Source: Roseinatronobacter monicus (lineage in GTDB: Bacteria > Pseudomonadota > Alphaproteobacteria > Rhodobacterales > Rhodobacteraceae). Taken from it: a stretch of 64,000 nucleotides of DNA. Where the stretch lies: NCBI RefSeq assembly GCF_006716865.1, contig NZ_VFPT01000001.1, forward strand, positions 548,501-612,500, read 5' to 3'. The stretch's first letter is position 1, and each line of letters starts with the position of its first letter. The notes below the pieces were generated by a model. That model worked only from the letters and a program-made list of their open reading frames with translations. It made no database searches and was not told where the DNA came from. A program made the translations under genes and the position numbers. Below, piece by piece: positions 16,182 through 25,452 of this stretch.

Positions 16182-17456
16182 ATGGCTGATGCCCCCTCTC
16201 TCGCGCCGCGTGCGGCAGCACTCGATCTGATATCCTCGGTTTTGCAGGATCGTCGCAGCCTGAGCGATGTGATCGCGCGCGCACCGGACAGCTTCGCGGG
16301 TTTGCCGCCTGAAGGGCGCGCCCGTGCGCAACGGCTTGCCAGTGAAACCTTTCGCCAGATGGGGCGGGCCGACGCGCATTTGCGCCGTGCCATGCGCAAA
16401 GCGCCGCCAGAGCCGGTGATGTGGGTGTTGCGCCTTGCCCTGACGGAAATGCATGTCATGGCCGCCCCCGCGCATGGGGTGATCAATGATGCGGTTGCCC
16501 TGACCCGCCGCGCAGGTCAGCCAAGGCTGGACGGGCTGGTCAATGCGGTGCTGCGCCAGTTGGGCGATGGGTTGGACTGGGCGTCTGCGCCCGCACCTCG
16601 CCTGCCGGACTGGCTGCGCGGGGCGTTGCAGAATGCTTACGGGGCCAAGGTGACTGCCGCGATAGAGGCGGCCCATCTGGTGCCCGCAGCTTTTGATCTG
16701 ACCCTGCGCGACACGCGCCCGGAGGGGCTGGAGGGCGAAGTTTTGCCCACGGGCAGCCTGCGCCTGCGCGATGCGGGCCAGATCTCGGCGTTGCCGGGCT
16801 ATGATTCGGGCCAATGGTGGGTGCAAGACGCCGCTGCCGCCCTGCCTGCGCGCTTGATCGGCGATGTGGCGGGCTTGCGCGTGCTGGACATCTGCGCGGC
16901 GCCGGGTGGCAAGACGATGCAACTGGCAGCACAGGGCGCACAGGTCACGGCGCTGGACATCTCGGCGGCGCGTATGGTGCGGTTGCGCGAAAACCTGACG
17001 CGCACGCAGCTTCAGGCGGAACTGGTTATCGCTGACGCGCTGGAATGGCAGCCTGAAGCGCCGTTTGATGCAATCTTGCTGGATGCGCCCTGTTCGGCCA
17101 CAGGCACCTTGCGCCGCCACCCTGAATTGCCGCTGATCCGCAGCAAGGAGGATGTGAAGGCATTGCGGGCGCTACAGGCCGCCCTGCTGGACCGGGTGCT
17201 TGATCCGGCACAAGGGCTGTTGCGGCCTGGCGGGCGGGTGGTGTTTTGCACCTGTTCGCTCTTGCCCAGCGAAGGGTCTGACCAGATCGCAGCCGCGCTT
17301 GCCCGCCACAGCATACAGGTTGTGTCCCCTGATCTGCCGGGCCTGCCGGAAGAATGGCGCTTGCCGGATGGGTGCTTGCGCACGCGGCCCGACTACTGGC
17401 CGGAATTGGGCGGGTTGGATGGTTTCTTCATCGCAGTGTTGCAACATAAGCAGTAA
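16182..17456 (+). CDS. rsmB: RsmB/NOP-family rRNA cytosine methyltransferase
   Basis: A 424-residue SAM-dependent m5C methyltransferase. The N-terminal third is the NusB-like RNA-binding domain (ALDLISSVLQDRRSLSDV ... HGVINDAVALTRR), and the C-terminal domain has the SAM motif LDICAAPGGKTMQLAA, LDAPCSATGTLRRHPE with one catalytic Cys, and FCTCSLLPSEG with the second. In E. coli this enzyme makes m5C967 of 16S rRNA. The start at ATG 16182 gives the standard N-terminus; the longer frame from 16047 runs through the divergent promoter region. Confidence 0.92.
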   Translation: MADAPSLAPRAAALDLISSVLQDRRSLSDVIARAPDSFAGLPPEGRARAQRLASETFRQMGRADAHLRRAMRKAPPEPVMWVLRLALTEMHVMAAPAHGVINDAVALTRRAGQPRLDGLVNAVLRQLGDGLDWASAPAPRLPDWLRGALQNAYGAKVTAAIEAAHLVPAAFDLTLRDTRPEGLEGEVLPTGSLRLRDAGQISALPGYDSGQWWVQDAAAALPARLIGDVAGLRVLDICAAPGGKTMQLAAQGAQVTALDISAARMVRLRENLTRTQLQAELVIADALEWQPEAPFDAILLDAPCSATGTLRRHPELPLIRSKEDVKALRALQAALLDRVLDPAQGLLRPGGRVVFCTCSLLPSEGSDQIAAALARHSIQVVSPDLPGLPEEWRLPDGCLRTRPDYWPELGGLDGFFIAVLQHKQ

Positions 17457-17582
17457 CAGCGGTGCTGTGCCGAAATGCGGCGCGTCAGGCTTGCCGGATT
17501 GGGCATATCTTTGTACAGCCACAAGCAGATTTGCACAGAAAATTTTGCCCTGAGAGCCATCAGCAAAGAAGGCGCGGCTATT

Positions 17583-19328
17583 GTGAGTGACCCAAGCGCG
17601 ACCGGCAAAAACCAGATCAGGTTTACTGACCGCCTGTTGCTGCGCTGGTTGCTGCGGCGGGTGCAGGTGTCGGCGCTGGTGTCTGACCCCGAGCCACGCA
17701 TGGTTGGCCTTTATGCGCGCGGAAAACAGATGATGGCGGGAAATTTCCTTGTTGCGGGGGAATTGATCGAAACCTCTGGTGGGGTGCCGTTCAGCGCCAA
17801 AAGCGCCGCTGCCACCGATGCGCTGCACGGGTTTGGCTGGCTTGACCATCTGGCAGCCGTGGGCGACCGCGATGCGCGCGCGCTTGCGCAGGCCGGTTTG
17901 CAGGACTGGATCGCGCGGTTCGGGCAGGGTGCTGGCCCCGGTTGGGCGCCGGGACTGGCGGGCGCGCGCGTGATTCGCTGGATCGCCCATGCCGTGTTTC
18001 TGATGCAGGGCATGGATGCCAAGGGGCAAACGCTGTTTTTGCGCGCCCTTGCCCAGCATTCCGCCTATCTTGAACGCCGCGCAAGCCGTGCTGCGGCTGG
18101 CCTGCCACGGATCGAGGCGCAGGTTGGTTTGCTGTATACGACACTCTCGCTGGAGGGGTTGTCGGACCGTGTTGCATATGCAAGCGGCGCGGTGGTCAAG
18201 GCGGCGCGCACGCAGATCGCCGATGATGGCGGGATCACAACCCGCAACCCCGAGGAATTGCTGAAAGTCTTTGAGCTGCTGGTGTGGGCCGCGCAGGCCA
18301 TGACGGACCATGACCGCCCTGTCAGCGCGCAGTTTGTGGGGCTTCTGGACCGCATGGCAGGGGCGTTGCGCCTGTTGCGCCATGCCGATGGCGGCCTTGT
18401 GCGGTTTCACGGCGGCGGGCGGGGTCAGGAGGGCGCGCTGGCCGCAGCCTTGTCGCTGCATGATGGCATTAACCCTGCCCATGTCATCTCGCGCGCAGAT
18501 AAGGCGATGGGCTATGCCCGGCTGATGGCAGGGCGCAGCACTGTGATTATTGATGCGGCCCCACCCCCGCTGAAATCGGCCCCCATGCGCGCCCATGCCT
18601 CGACGCTTGCGTTCGAGTTGACCTCGAATCGGCGGCCGCTGATCGTGTCTTGCGGAGATGGGCACAAGTTCGGTGCGGAATGGCACCGCGCGAGTCGCGC
18701 CACCGCGTCGCATTCGACATTGGCGTTCGAGGGGTATTCCTCGTCGCGCTTTGCCAGCCAGCATCAGGCGCGGCTGGACCTTGCTGATGGGCCGCGTCAT
18801 GTAGGGGTCGAATTTCGGCATATGCCCCACGCCTATACCGTGCGCCTGAGCCATGACGGCTATCTGTCCAGTCACGGGCTTGAACATCTGCGCTATCTGG
18901 ACCTGTCCAGCGATGGGCGGGTGCTGACCGGCGAGGACAGTCTGATTTCGACCTCTAAGCGCGCGATGTCGCGCTTTGACGATGTGATGGCCCGCACAGG
19001 CGGGGCAGGTGTGCCCTTCGCGCTGCGCTTCCACCTGCACCCAGAGGCAGAACCCTCGTTGGATATGAATGGAACTGCGGTTTCCGTGGCCCTGCGTTCG
19101 GGCGAGATTTGGGTATTTCGTGCAGGTGGGCTGCACCTGACGCTTGCGCCTTCGGTGTATCTGGAGAAAGGCCGCCTGAAACCGCGCGCCAGCCAACAGA
19201 TCGTGTTGTCCTTGCGGGCCACAGGCTATACGACGCAGGTCATCTGGAGCCTTGCAAAGGCGCAAGAAACCCCGCTTGCGGTACGAGATACCTTACAAGC
19301 CGACCCGTTCGCGGTGCCCGAGCTTTAG
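17583..19328 (+). CDS. Heparinase II/III family protein
   Basis: A protein of about 581 residues with the heparinase II/III layout: an alpha/alpha-toroid N-terminal half (HGFGWLDHLAAVGDRDARALAQ ... GARVIRWIAHAVFLMQG) and a beta-sandwich C-terminal half (SHSTLAFEGYSSSRFA ... VGVEFRHMPHAYTVRLSHDGYL). Despite the name, the family in Rhodobacterales is uncharacterised and may act on cell-envelope uronate polymers. I prefer GTG 17583, which places SDPEPR about 32 residues in, as I recall for relatives; ATG 17475 is an in-frame alternative. It is conserved between rsmB and purH. Confidence 0.85.
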   Translation: MSDPSATGKNQIRFTDRLLLRWLLRRVQVSALVSDPEPRMVGLYARGKQMMAGNFLVAGELIETSGGVPFSAKSAAATDALHGFGWLDHLAAVGDRDARALAQAGLQDWIARFGQGAGPGWAPGLAGARVIRWIAHAVFLMQGMDAKGQTLFLRALAQHSAYLERRASRAAAGLPRIEAQVGLLYTTLSLEGLSDRVAYASGAVVKAARTQIADDGGITTRNPEELLKVFELLVWAAQAMTDHDRPVSAQFVGLLDRMAGALRLLRHADGGLVRFHGGGRGQEGALAAALSLHDGINPAHVISRADKAMGYARLMAGRSTVIIDAAPPPLKSAPMRAHASTLAFELTSNRRPLIVSCGDGHKFGAEWHRASRATASHSTLAFEGYSSSRFASQHQARLDLADGPRHVGVEFRHMPHAYTVRLSHDGYLSSHGLEHLRYLDLSSDGRVLTGEDSLISTSKRAMSRFDDVMARTGGAGVPFALRFHLHPEAEPSLDMNGTAVSVALRSGEIWVFRAGGLHLTLAPSVYLEKGRLKPRASQQIVLSLRATGYTTQVIWSLAKAQETPLAVRDTLQADPFAVPEL

Positions 19329-19351
19329 AGAATGTGAACCAAGGATAAGAT

Positions 19352-20971
19352 ATGACTGATACGGCCTCTGCCAATCCGGCCCCTGTGAACCTTGCCCCTG
19401 TCAAACGCGCGCTGCTGTCTGTTTCGGACAAGACCGGGCTGATTGACCTTGCCAAAGCACTGGCTGCGCGCAAGGTCGAGCTGATCTCGACCGGGGGCAC
19501 GGCGCGTGCGCTGCGCGAGGCAGGTCTGGCCGTGCAGGATGTGGCCGATGTGACGGGTTTCCCCGAGATGATGGACGGGCGCGTCAAGACCTTGCACCCG
19601 GCGGTGCATGGTGGCCTGCTGGCCCTGCGCAATGACGCCGCGCATATGGGGTCCATGACCGCGCATGGTATCCGCCCGATTGATCTGCTGGTGGTCAATC
19701 TTTACCCGTTTGAACAAACCGTGGCGCGCGGGGGGGATTATGCCGAAGCGGTCGAGAATATCGACATCGGTGGCCCCGCCATGCTGCGCGCGGCTGCCAA
19801 GAACCATGCGTTTGTCACGGTTGTAACCGACCCTGATGACTACATTCCGCTATTGTCCGAACTGGACGCCGAGAATGGCAAGACGCGCCTGTCCTTCCGC
19901 CAGACGCTGGCGCAGCGCGCCTATGCGCACACGGCTGCCTACGACACTGCCGTCAGCACATGGATGGCGCAGGCCATTGGCCAGCCCACCCCGCGCCGCC
20001 GCGCCTTTGCGGGCACTCTGGCGCAGACCCTCCGCTATGGCGAGAACCCGCATCAACGGGCGGCGTTCTACCGCGACGGATCAACCCGTCCGGGGGTGGC
20101 AACCGCCGTGCAGCATCAGGGCAAGGAGTTGAGTTATAACAATATCAACGACACGGATGCAGCATTCGAGTTGGTGTCAGAGTTTTTGCCTGCTGACGGG
20201 CCAGCCTGCGCGATCATCAAGCACGCCAATCCTTGCGGTGTGGCGCGCGGTGCGTCACTGGCCGAAGCTTATGCGCGGGCCTATGATTGCGACCGCACCT
20301 CTGCCTTTGGCGGGATCATTGCACTGAACATGAAGCTGGATCTGGAAACCGCCAAGGCGATCACCGGCATCCTGACCGAAGTGGTCATCGCGCCCGCTGC
20401 CGATCAGGCTGCGATTGAACATTTCGCCACCAAGAAGAACCTGCGCCTGCTGACCTCCAAGGGGCTGGCCAATCCGGGGCTTGCCGGGCTTGCGTTCAAG
20501 CAGGTATCCGGCGGGTTTCTGGTGCAGGACCGCGACAATGGCATGATCCTGCCTGAAGATCTGAAAGTCGTGACCAAGCGTGCGCCAACCGAGGCCGAGT
20601 TGGCCGATCTGCTCTTCGCGTGGAAAGTGGCAAAGCATGTCAAATCCAATGCCATTATCTATGTTAAGGATCTGGCGACGGTCGGTGTGGGCGCAGGCCA
20701 GATGAGCCGTGTTGATTCGTCACGCATCGCCGCGCGTAAGGCGCAGGACATGGCCGAAGTGCTTGGGCTGGATGCACCGCTGACGCAAGGCTCGGTCGTG
20801 GCATCGGATGCGTTCTTTCCTTTCGCAGACGGGTTGCTGGCAGCAGCAGAGGCGGGCGCGCGCGCAGTCATCCAGCCGGGCGGATCACTGCGCGATGACG
20901 AGGTGATCGCCGCCGCAGATGCCGCCGGTTTGGCAATGGTCTTTACCGGCCAACGCCATTTTCGCCATTAA
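19352..20971 (+). CDS. purH: Bifunctional AICAR transformylase / IMP cyclohydrolase
   Basis: A 539-residue enzyme for the last two steps of IMP synthesis. The N-terminal cyclohydrolase domain begins [18 protein letters not shown] and holds [13 protein letters not shown] and [14 protein letters not shown]. The C-terminal transformylase domain contains [34 protein letters not shown], the [13 protein letters not shown] catalytic segment and [10 protein letters not shown], ending RHFRH. It starts 23 bases after the heparinase gene and is followed after 13 bases by lspA. The N-terminus is about ten residues longer than in E. coli. Confidence 0.97.
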   Translation: MTDTASANPAPVNLAPVKRALLSVSDKTGLIDLAKALAARKVELISTGGTARALREAGLAVQDVADVTGFPEMMDGRVKTLHPAVHGGLLALRNDAAHMGSMTAHGIRPIDLLVVNLYPFEQTVARGGDYAEAVENIDIGGPAMLRAAAKNHAFVTVVTDPDDYIPLLSELDAENGKTRLSFRQTLAQRAYAHTAAYDTAVSTWMAQAIGQPTPRRRAFAGTLAQTLRYGENPHQRAAFYRDGSTRPGVATAVQHQGKELSYNNINDTDAAFELVSEFLPADGPACAIIKHANPCGVARGASLAEAYARAYDCDRTSAFGGIIALNMKLDLETAKAITGILTEVVIAPAADQAAIEHFATKKNLRLLTSKGLANPGLAGLAFKQVSGGFLVQDRDNGMILPEDLKVVTKRAPTEAELADLLFAWKVAKHVKSNAIIYVKDLATVGVGAGQMSRVDSSRIAARKAQDMAEVLGLDAPLTQGSVVASDAFFPFADGLLAAAEAGARAVIQPGGSLRDDEVIAAADAAGLAMVFTGQRHFRH

Positions 20972-20984
20972 GGAGCACCACGCA

Positions 20985-21467
20985 ATGCGCGTTGCAATAG
21001 GAACGCTTGGGCTGACAGTGATCGCGGATCAGGCCACCAAATGGTGGGTGATTGATCGGCTGGCGCTGGATCAGCGGTTGTTCATTCCGGTGTTCGACCC
21101 CTATCTGAATTTCGCCATGGCGTGGAATACCGGCATAAATTTCGGGCTGTTCGGGACCGACAGCGACATCATGCGCTATGCGCTGGTGGCGCTAGCGGTA
21201 TCGATCAGCGCCTTTGTCTGGGTCTGGGTCAAACACGAAGGGGCCACGCGCGGCCTGCAACTGGGCGCAGGATTGCTGATCGGGGGCGCGTTGGGCAATG
21301 TTATTGACCGGTTGCGCTGGGGCGCGGTGGCCGATTTCATCAACATGTCTTGTTGCGGGCTCAGAAATCCGTATTCTTTCAATATCGCAGATGCGGCGAT
21401 CTTTGCTGGTGCGTTTGCCCTGATTGTGTTTTCAGGGCGCAATACGTCGCAGCGGCAACAGAAGTGA
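20985..21467 (+). CDS. lspA: Lipoprotein signal peptidase
   Basis: A 160-residue inner-membrane aspartyl peptidase that removes signal peptides of diacylated prolipoproteins. The conserved DQATKWW (15-21), NTGINFGLF (48-56), GGALGNVIDRL (100-110), catalytic Asp117 in VADFI and Asp136 in FNIADA are all present, with four hydrophobic helices. ATG 20985 is preceded by AAGGAG; the longer frame overlaps purH. The next gene encodes a predicted lipoprotein, a likely substrate. Confidence 0.95.
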   Translation: MRVAIGTLGLTVIADQATKWWVIDRLALDQRLFIPVFDPYLNFAMAWNTGINFGLFGTDSDIMRYALVALAVSISAFVWVWVKHEGATRGLQLGAGLLIGGALGNVIDRLRWGAVADFINMSCCGLRNPYSFNIADAAIFAGAFALIVFSGRNTSQRQQK

Positions 21468-21541
21468 TATTGCGATTTGTCCATCGAGGGCGTGACGCAA
21501 AGATTAGAATGCGCTATGAGCAAGGCGTTGGATCGGAAGGA

Positions 21542-22075
21542 ATGGGGGTCTTGATGGCGGTCAGGCAGGTCATCTTCGCAGGGTTGGGCATTGCTGTGCT
21601 GTCGCTTAGCGGTTGTTCAGACAATGAGAATCCCATCCTGATGCATGCGGCCGCGCAAGAGCGGGGGCCGGATGAATTCGGCATTGTGCCCACCCGGCCA
21701 CTGGAAATGCCCACCAATCTAAGTGAATTGCCCCCGCCCAATCCTGCGGGCGCGAACCGTGTGGACCCGCAGCCACGGGCTGATATTGCACGTGCGCTGG
21801 GTGGAAATCCCGCCGCTGCGGTTACGCGCGGCACGGCGGATGGCGGCATCGTGAACCATGCCAGTCGCTTTGGCCGGTCCGAAGGTATCCGCGCGCAGTT
21901 GGCCGCAGAAGACCTTGAATTCCGGCAGCGCAATCGGGGCCGTCTGCTGGAGCGCTTGTTCTCGGTGAATGTCTATCACAACGCCTATGAGTTCATGTGG
22001 CTGGACAAATATGCCGAGCTGGAACGCTGGCGCCGTGCTGGTGCGCAAACACCAACGGCCCCACCGCGGGAATAA
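21542..22075 (+). CDS. DUF3035 family lipoprotein
   Basis: A 177-residue predicted lipoprotein. The signal (VRQVIFAGLGIAVLSLSGC) ends in a clear lipobox LSGC, so the mature protein starts at Cys. The DUF3035 part includes GPDEFGIVPTRPLEMPTNLSELPPPNP and a C-terminal NVYHNAYEFMWLDKYAELERWRRAG helix. ATG 21554 (MAVRQV) is an equally good start. It follows lspA by 74 bases and is a near-constant neighbour of lspA and the M16 peptidases in Rhodobacterales. Function unknown. Confidence 0.85.
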   Translation: MGVLMAVRQVIFAGLGIAVLSLSGCSDNENPILMHAAAQERGPDEFGIVPTRPLEMPTNLSELPPPNPAGANRVDPQPRADIARALGGNPAAAVTRGTADGGIVNHASRFGRSEGIRAQLAAEDLEFRQRNRGRLLERLFSVNVYHNAYEFMWLDKYAELERWRRAGAQTPTAPPRE

Positions 22076-22107
22076 TCACTTCCGGCAGGGCTTTTGGCCG
22101 GTAATGT

Positions 22108-22136
22108 TTGCGTCGGGCTGCGGAAATTTATATTGA
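22108..22136 (+). promoter_or_regulatory. Candidate promoter for the DUF4399 gene
   Basis: TTGCGT (22108-22113) and TATTGA (22131-22136) are separated by 17 bases, in an AT-richer stretch upstream of the DUF4399 gene. The hairpin at 22162-22185 would lie in the 5' leader. Confidence 0.35.
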
Positions 22137-22161
22137 TATCGCGCGTTTTGCGTTACCCTGC

Positions 22162-22185
22162 TAATATCGGCACATTGCCGTATTA
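22162..22185 (+). promoter_or_regulatory. Leader hairpin or operator ahead of the DUF4399 gene
   Basis: TAATATCGGCA and TGCCGTATTA pair with one bulged T around a CAT loop, ending directly before the GGGAGGAA ribosome-binding site. It could stabilise the leader, modulate ribosome access or be a repressor site. Confidence 0.4.
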
Positions 22186-22200
22186 GGGAGGAATACCAGA

Positions 22201-22653
22201 ATGCAGAAAACCAATCTATTTGCGTGTGGTCTGATTTTTGCTGCGTCCACTGCCTTTGCAGACAGCCATAGCCACAGTCACGATCACATCGAACGCACCC
22301 CGGCCCCAGAGGGGGCATCTGTCTATTTCATAAGTCCCGCAGATGGTGACACGGTGTCAAACCCGGTGACATTTCAATTCGGTGCACGCGGGATCGGAAT
22401 TGCGCCAGCCGGTGTGGATTGGCCTGATACGGGTCATCACCACATGCTGATCAATGTTGCGCCAGATGAAATCGATTTCAGCGCAGATATCGCTTTCTCG
22501 GATACGTCGCTGCATTTCGGGGGTGGCCAGACCGAAGCAACGCTCGAATTGCCTACTGGAACCCATACTTTTATTCTGGTTATGGGCGATCAGTTTCATG
22601 TCCCGCATGACCCGCCCATCGTGTCCGAGATGATTACTGTCACAATCGAATAG
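22201..22653 (+). CDS. DUF4399 domain-containing exported protein
   Basis: A 150-residue protein with a signal peptide (LFACGLIFAASTAFA) followed by a His-rich stretch (DSHSHSHDHIE, about 21-31) and a DUF4399 domain: VYFISPADGDTVSNPVTFQFGARGIGIAPAG, DTGHHHMLINV and TGTHTFILVMGDQFHVPHDPPIVSE. The His-rich start and conserved HHH suggest periplasmic metal binding; this is inferred. The gene has its own promoter-like region and is followed by a strong hairpin. Confidence 0.87.
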   Translation: MQKTNLFACGLIFAASTAFADSHSHSHDHIERTPAPEGASVYFISPADGDTVSNPVTFQFGARGIGIAPAGVDWPDTGHHHMLINVAPDEIDFSADIAFSDTSLHFGGGQTEATLELPTGTHTFILVMGDQFHVPHDPPIVSEMITVTIE

Positions 22654-22660
22654 GGATTGG

Positions 22661-22686
22661 CTGTGCCGGACTATGGTCCGGCACAG
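22661..22686 (+). terminator. Hairpin after the DUF4399 gene
   Basis: A perfect 11-bp stem (CTGTGCCGGAC / GTCCGGCACAG) with a TATG loop lies eight bases after the stop codon. There is no clear T-run, so it is either a weak terminator or a 3'-end-stabilising structure ahead of the M16 operon. Confidence 0.5.
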
Positions 22687-22773
22687 GTATTGTCGTCACG
22701 CTTGCGTGGGGCGGGCTTGAAACCCTGACCAAAGACGGTAGCTTGCGCGATGTCTGGGTCTTGGAGGAAATTC

Positions 22774-24120
22774 ATGTTCGCGCGTCATCTTGCTTTCGCT
22801 GCCTTGCTTTCGCTTGGCTGGCTTTACCCCGCCCACGCAGAGCCAGTCACCCATGCTGAATTGGACAATGGGCTTGAAGTGGTGGTGATCGAAGACCGCC
22901 GCGCGCCTGTTGTTGTGCATATGGTGTGGTACCGCGCCGGGGCGGCAGATGAACCCCCGCTGAAATCGGGAATCGCGCATTTTCTCGAACACCTGATGTT
23001 CAAGGGCACAGACACACGTGATCCGGGCGAGTTTTCTGCCGTGGTGGAAGAGAATGGCGGGCGCGACAACGCCTTCGTGTCGTGGGATTACACAGGCTTT
23101 TTTCAGCGCGTTGCGTCAGATCGGCTTGATCTGATGATGGAAATGGAAGCCGACCGAATGCAAAACCTGTCCTTCACCGAGGCGGAATGGCTGCCAGAGC
23201 GCGGTGTGATTCTGGAGGAACGGGGTCAGGTTCTGGAAAGCCGTGTGGGCGCGCAGTTTAACGAAACCATGCTGGCCGCGCTTTACAAGGCACACCCCTA
23301 TGGCACCCCGATCCTTGGTTGGCGGCACGAAATGGAAGGGCTGACCGGCGACGATGCGATGGAGTTCTACAATCAGCATTATGGCCCTAATAACGCCATT
23401 CTGGTGATTGCAGGCGATGTCGACACGGATGAAGCACTGGAGATGGCTCAACAATATTATGGTGCGATCCCGGCAAACCCGAATGTCACCGAGACGATCC
23501 GCCCCGCTGAGCCGCCGCATCTGGCCGAGCGGCGCATTGTGTTTGAAGATTCGCGCGTGGGCACGGACTATGTCGCCCGCATGTATCTGGCCCCTGTGCG
23601 CCGCAGTGGCGACCAGTCGGAAGCGGCCGCGTTGCAGATGCTGGCGGCCCTGCTGGGCGGCAGTTCCACCACGTCCGTGCTGGAGCGGCGCTTGAATTTT
23701 GACGAAGGCGTCGCGCTGTCGGCTTGGGCCAGCTATAACGGCATGGCGCGCGATTATGGTGTGTTCATGCTGGGGATTGCGCCAGTTGAAGGTGTGTCGC
23801 TGGAAGAGGGCGAGGCGGCGCTTGACCGTGTTGTCGCAGAGTTTCTGGAAGAAGGCGTTGATACCGCCCAATTCGAGCGGGTGCGCCGTCAGCTTCGGGC
23901 CTCTGAAATCTATGGGCTGGATGACGCACAATCGCGCGCGCGCCAGTTTGGTGTCGGCCTTAGCATCGGGTTGACGGTCGAAGATGTCGAAGGCTGGATC
24001 GACGCGCTCGAAGCCGTCACACCGGAAGAGGTGATCGCCGCAGGCCAGATGTTGCTGGACCGCCGCAACGCCGTCACAGGCTACATGACCGCACCCCAGA
24101 GCACGGAGTTGAGCCAATGA
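22774..24120 (+). CDS. M16 family zinc metallopeptidase (catalytic)
   Basis: A 448-residue pitrilysin-family peptidase with a signal peptide (MFARHLAFAALLSLGWLYPAHA), so it is periplasmic. The inverted zinc motif HFLEH (69-73) is intact and a downstream Glu in the PERGVILEE region supplies the third ligand. ATG 22774 has a strong GGAGGAA site; the frame start at 22750 is rejected. It is coupled by ATGA to a second M16 protein that lacks the zinc motif, so the two probably form a heterodimer like mitochondrial processing peptidase. Confidence 0.92.
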   Translation: MFARHLAFAALLSLGWLYPAHAEPVTHAELDNGLEVVVIEDRRAPVVVHMVWYRAGAADEPPLKSGIAHFLEHLMFKGTDTRDPGEFSAVVEENGGRDNAFVSWDYTGFFQRVASDRLDLMMEMEADRMQNLSFTEAEWLPERGVILEERGQVLESRVGAQFNETMLAALYKAHPYGTPILGWRHEMEGLTGDDAMEFYNQHYGPNNAILVIAGDVDTDEALEMAQQYYGAIPANPNVTETIRPAEPPHLAERRIVFEDSRVGTDYVARMYLAPVRRSGDQSEAAALQMLAALLGGSSTTSVLERRLNFDEGVALSAWASYNGMARDYGVFMLGIAPVEGVSLEEGEAALDRVVAEFLEEGVDTAQFERVRRQLRASEIYGLDDAQSRARQFGVGLSIGLTVEDVEGWIDALEAVTPEEVIAAGQMLLDRRNAVTGYMTAPQSTELSQ

Positions 24121-25412
24121 AGCGCCTGATTGCCATTTTCATTCTTGCTGCCTTTCCGCTGCGCGCCGAGGTGGACATTACGCAGGTCACATCGCCATCA
24201 GGGCTGAACGCCTGGCTGGTTGAAGAACGCTCAATCCCGTTTGTGTCGCTGGACCTGATCTTTCCGGGGGGCGCGACGCTTGAAAGCGACGAGCAGGCCG
24301 GTGTCGTGAACCTGATGACAGCGCTTCTCAGCGACGGGGCGGGCGATATGGATGCGCAGGCCTTTGCCGCGCGCAGCGAGGAGTTGGCGACGCGCATGAG
24401 CTTCAACGCAGGGCGCGATTCGGTGTCTGTCTCGGTGCGGTTCCTGACCGAAGATGCGGAAGCCGTAATTGAACATCTGCGCCTTGCCCTGACCGAGCCG
24501 CGCTTTGACGAAGACGCGATTGCACGCACGCGCGGGCAGCTTTTGGCGCAATTGCGCCGCGACGCGCTTGACCCCAATACGCTTGCTTCGCGCGCTTTTG
24601 CCAGCGTGGCGTTTGACGGGCACCCGTATGGGCGCGAAGCGAATGGCACACCGGAAACTGTGGGCGCGTTGGACCGCGACGCGCTTGTCGCCGCCCATCA
24701 GGGCGCAATCGCGCGGGATCGTGTGTATATCGGGGCTGCGGGCGATATCTCTGCCGAGGATCTGGGCGAATTGCTGGACCGTCTGTTTGAAGGGATTCCT
24801 GAAACCGGTTGGGACTTGCCCGACCATGCCGAGTTTTTGGCAGAGCCGGGCGTGGAGGTTATTCCCTTTGACGGGCCGCAATCGGTTGTCGCATTCGGCC
24901 ATGCCGGTATCGCGCGGGATGATCCTGAATTTCTGACCGCCTATGTTGTGAATGAGATATTCGGCGGTGGGCGCTTCGGGACAAGGCTGATGCGCAGCTT
25001 GCGCGAGGAGCGTGGCCTAACCTACGGAATCGGCGCTTTTCTGTCCTCTGGTGCGCTTGGCGAAAGCTATCAGGGCAGATTGTCTACGGATAATGACAAT
25101 GTTGAAATAGTGCTGGAATTGCTGCGCGAAGAATGGGCGCAAATGGCCAATGACGGCGTAACCGAGGAAGAACTCAAGCGTATTCAGACCTATCTGACAG
25201 GGGCCTATCCGTTGCGGTTTGATGGCAATTCCTCGATCGCGTCGATCATGGCCTCGATGCAGTATCAGGGGTTTGACATAGATTATGTCAATCGCCGCAA
25301 TGACATGATCAGTTCGCTGACACTGGATGAGGTGAATGATCTGGCATCCAGACTGTATGATCCTGACGCGCTGTTTTTTGTGATCGTGGGCCAGCCTGTC
25401 GGCTTGAACTGA
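24117..25412 (+). CDS. M16 family peptidase homologue, non-catalytic partner
   Basis: A 431-residue M16 protein with a short signal peptide ([17 protein letters not shown]). At the place of HxxEH it reads [14 protein letters not shown], so it cannot bind the catalytic zinc. The C-terminal half keeps the conserved substrate-binding segment [21 protein letters not shown] with the Arg and Tyr typical of M16 partner subunits. It overlaps the catalytic gene by four bases. A clamp-like heterodimer that degrades periplasmic peptides is inferred from family behaviour. Confidence 0.9.
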   Translation: MKRLIAIFILAAFPLRAEVDITQVTSPSGLNAWLVEERSIPFVSLDLIFPGGATLESDEQAGVVNLMTALLSDGAGDMDAQAFAARSEELATRMSFNAGRDSVSVSVRFLTEDAEAVIEHLRLALTEPRFDEDAIARTRGQLLAQLRRDALDPNTLASRAFASVAFDGHPYGREANGTPETVGALDRDALVAAHQGAIARDRVYIGAAGDISAEDLGELLDRLFEGIPETGWDLPDHAEFLAEPGVEVIPFDGPQSVVAFGHAGIARDDPEFLTAYVVNEIFGGGRFGTRLMRSLREERGLTYGIGAFLSSGALGESYQGRLSTDNDNVEIVLELLREEWAQMANDGVTEEELKRIQTYLTGAYPLRFDGNSSIASIMASMQYQGFDIDYVNRRNDMISSLTLDEVNDLASRLYDPDALFFVIVGQPVGLN

Positions 25413-25452
25413 GGCTTGGCAGGTGCCGCGCGCTCATGCTATATGCAGTAGC

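Noticed and set aside
17172..19265. A 697-codon open frame on the minus strand opposite rsmB and the heparinase gene
   Set aside because: Low-complexity, Arg/Gln/His-rich translation without family features; it mirrors high-GC third positions of well-supported plus-strand genes.
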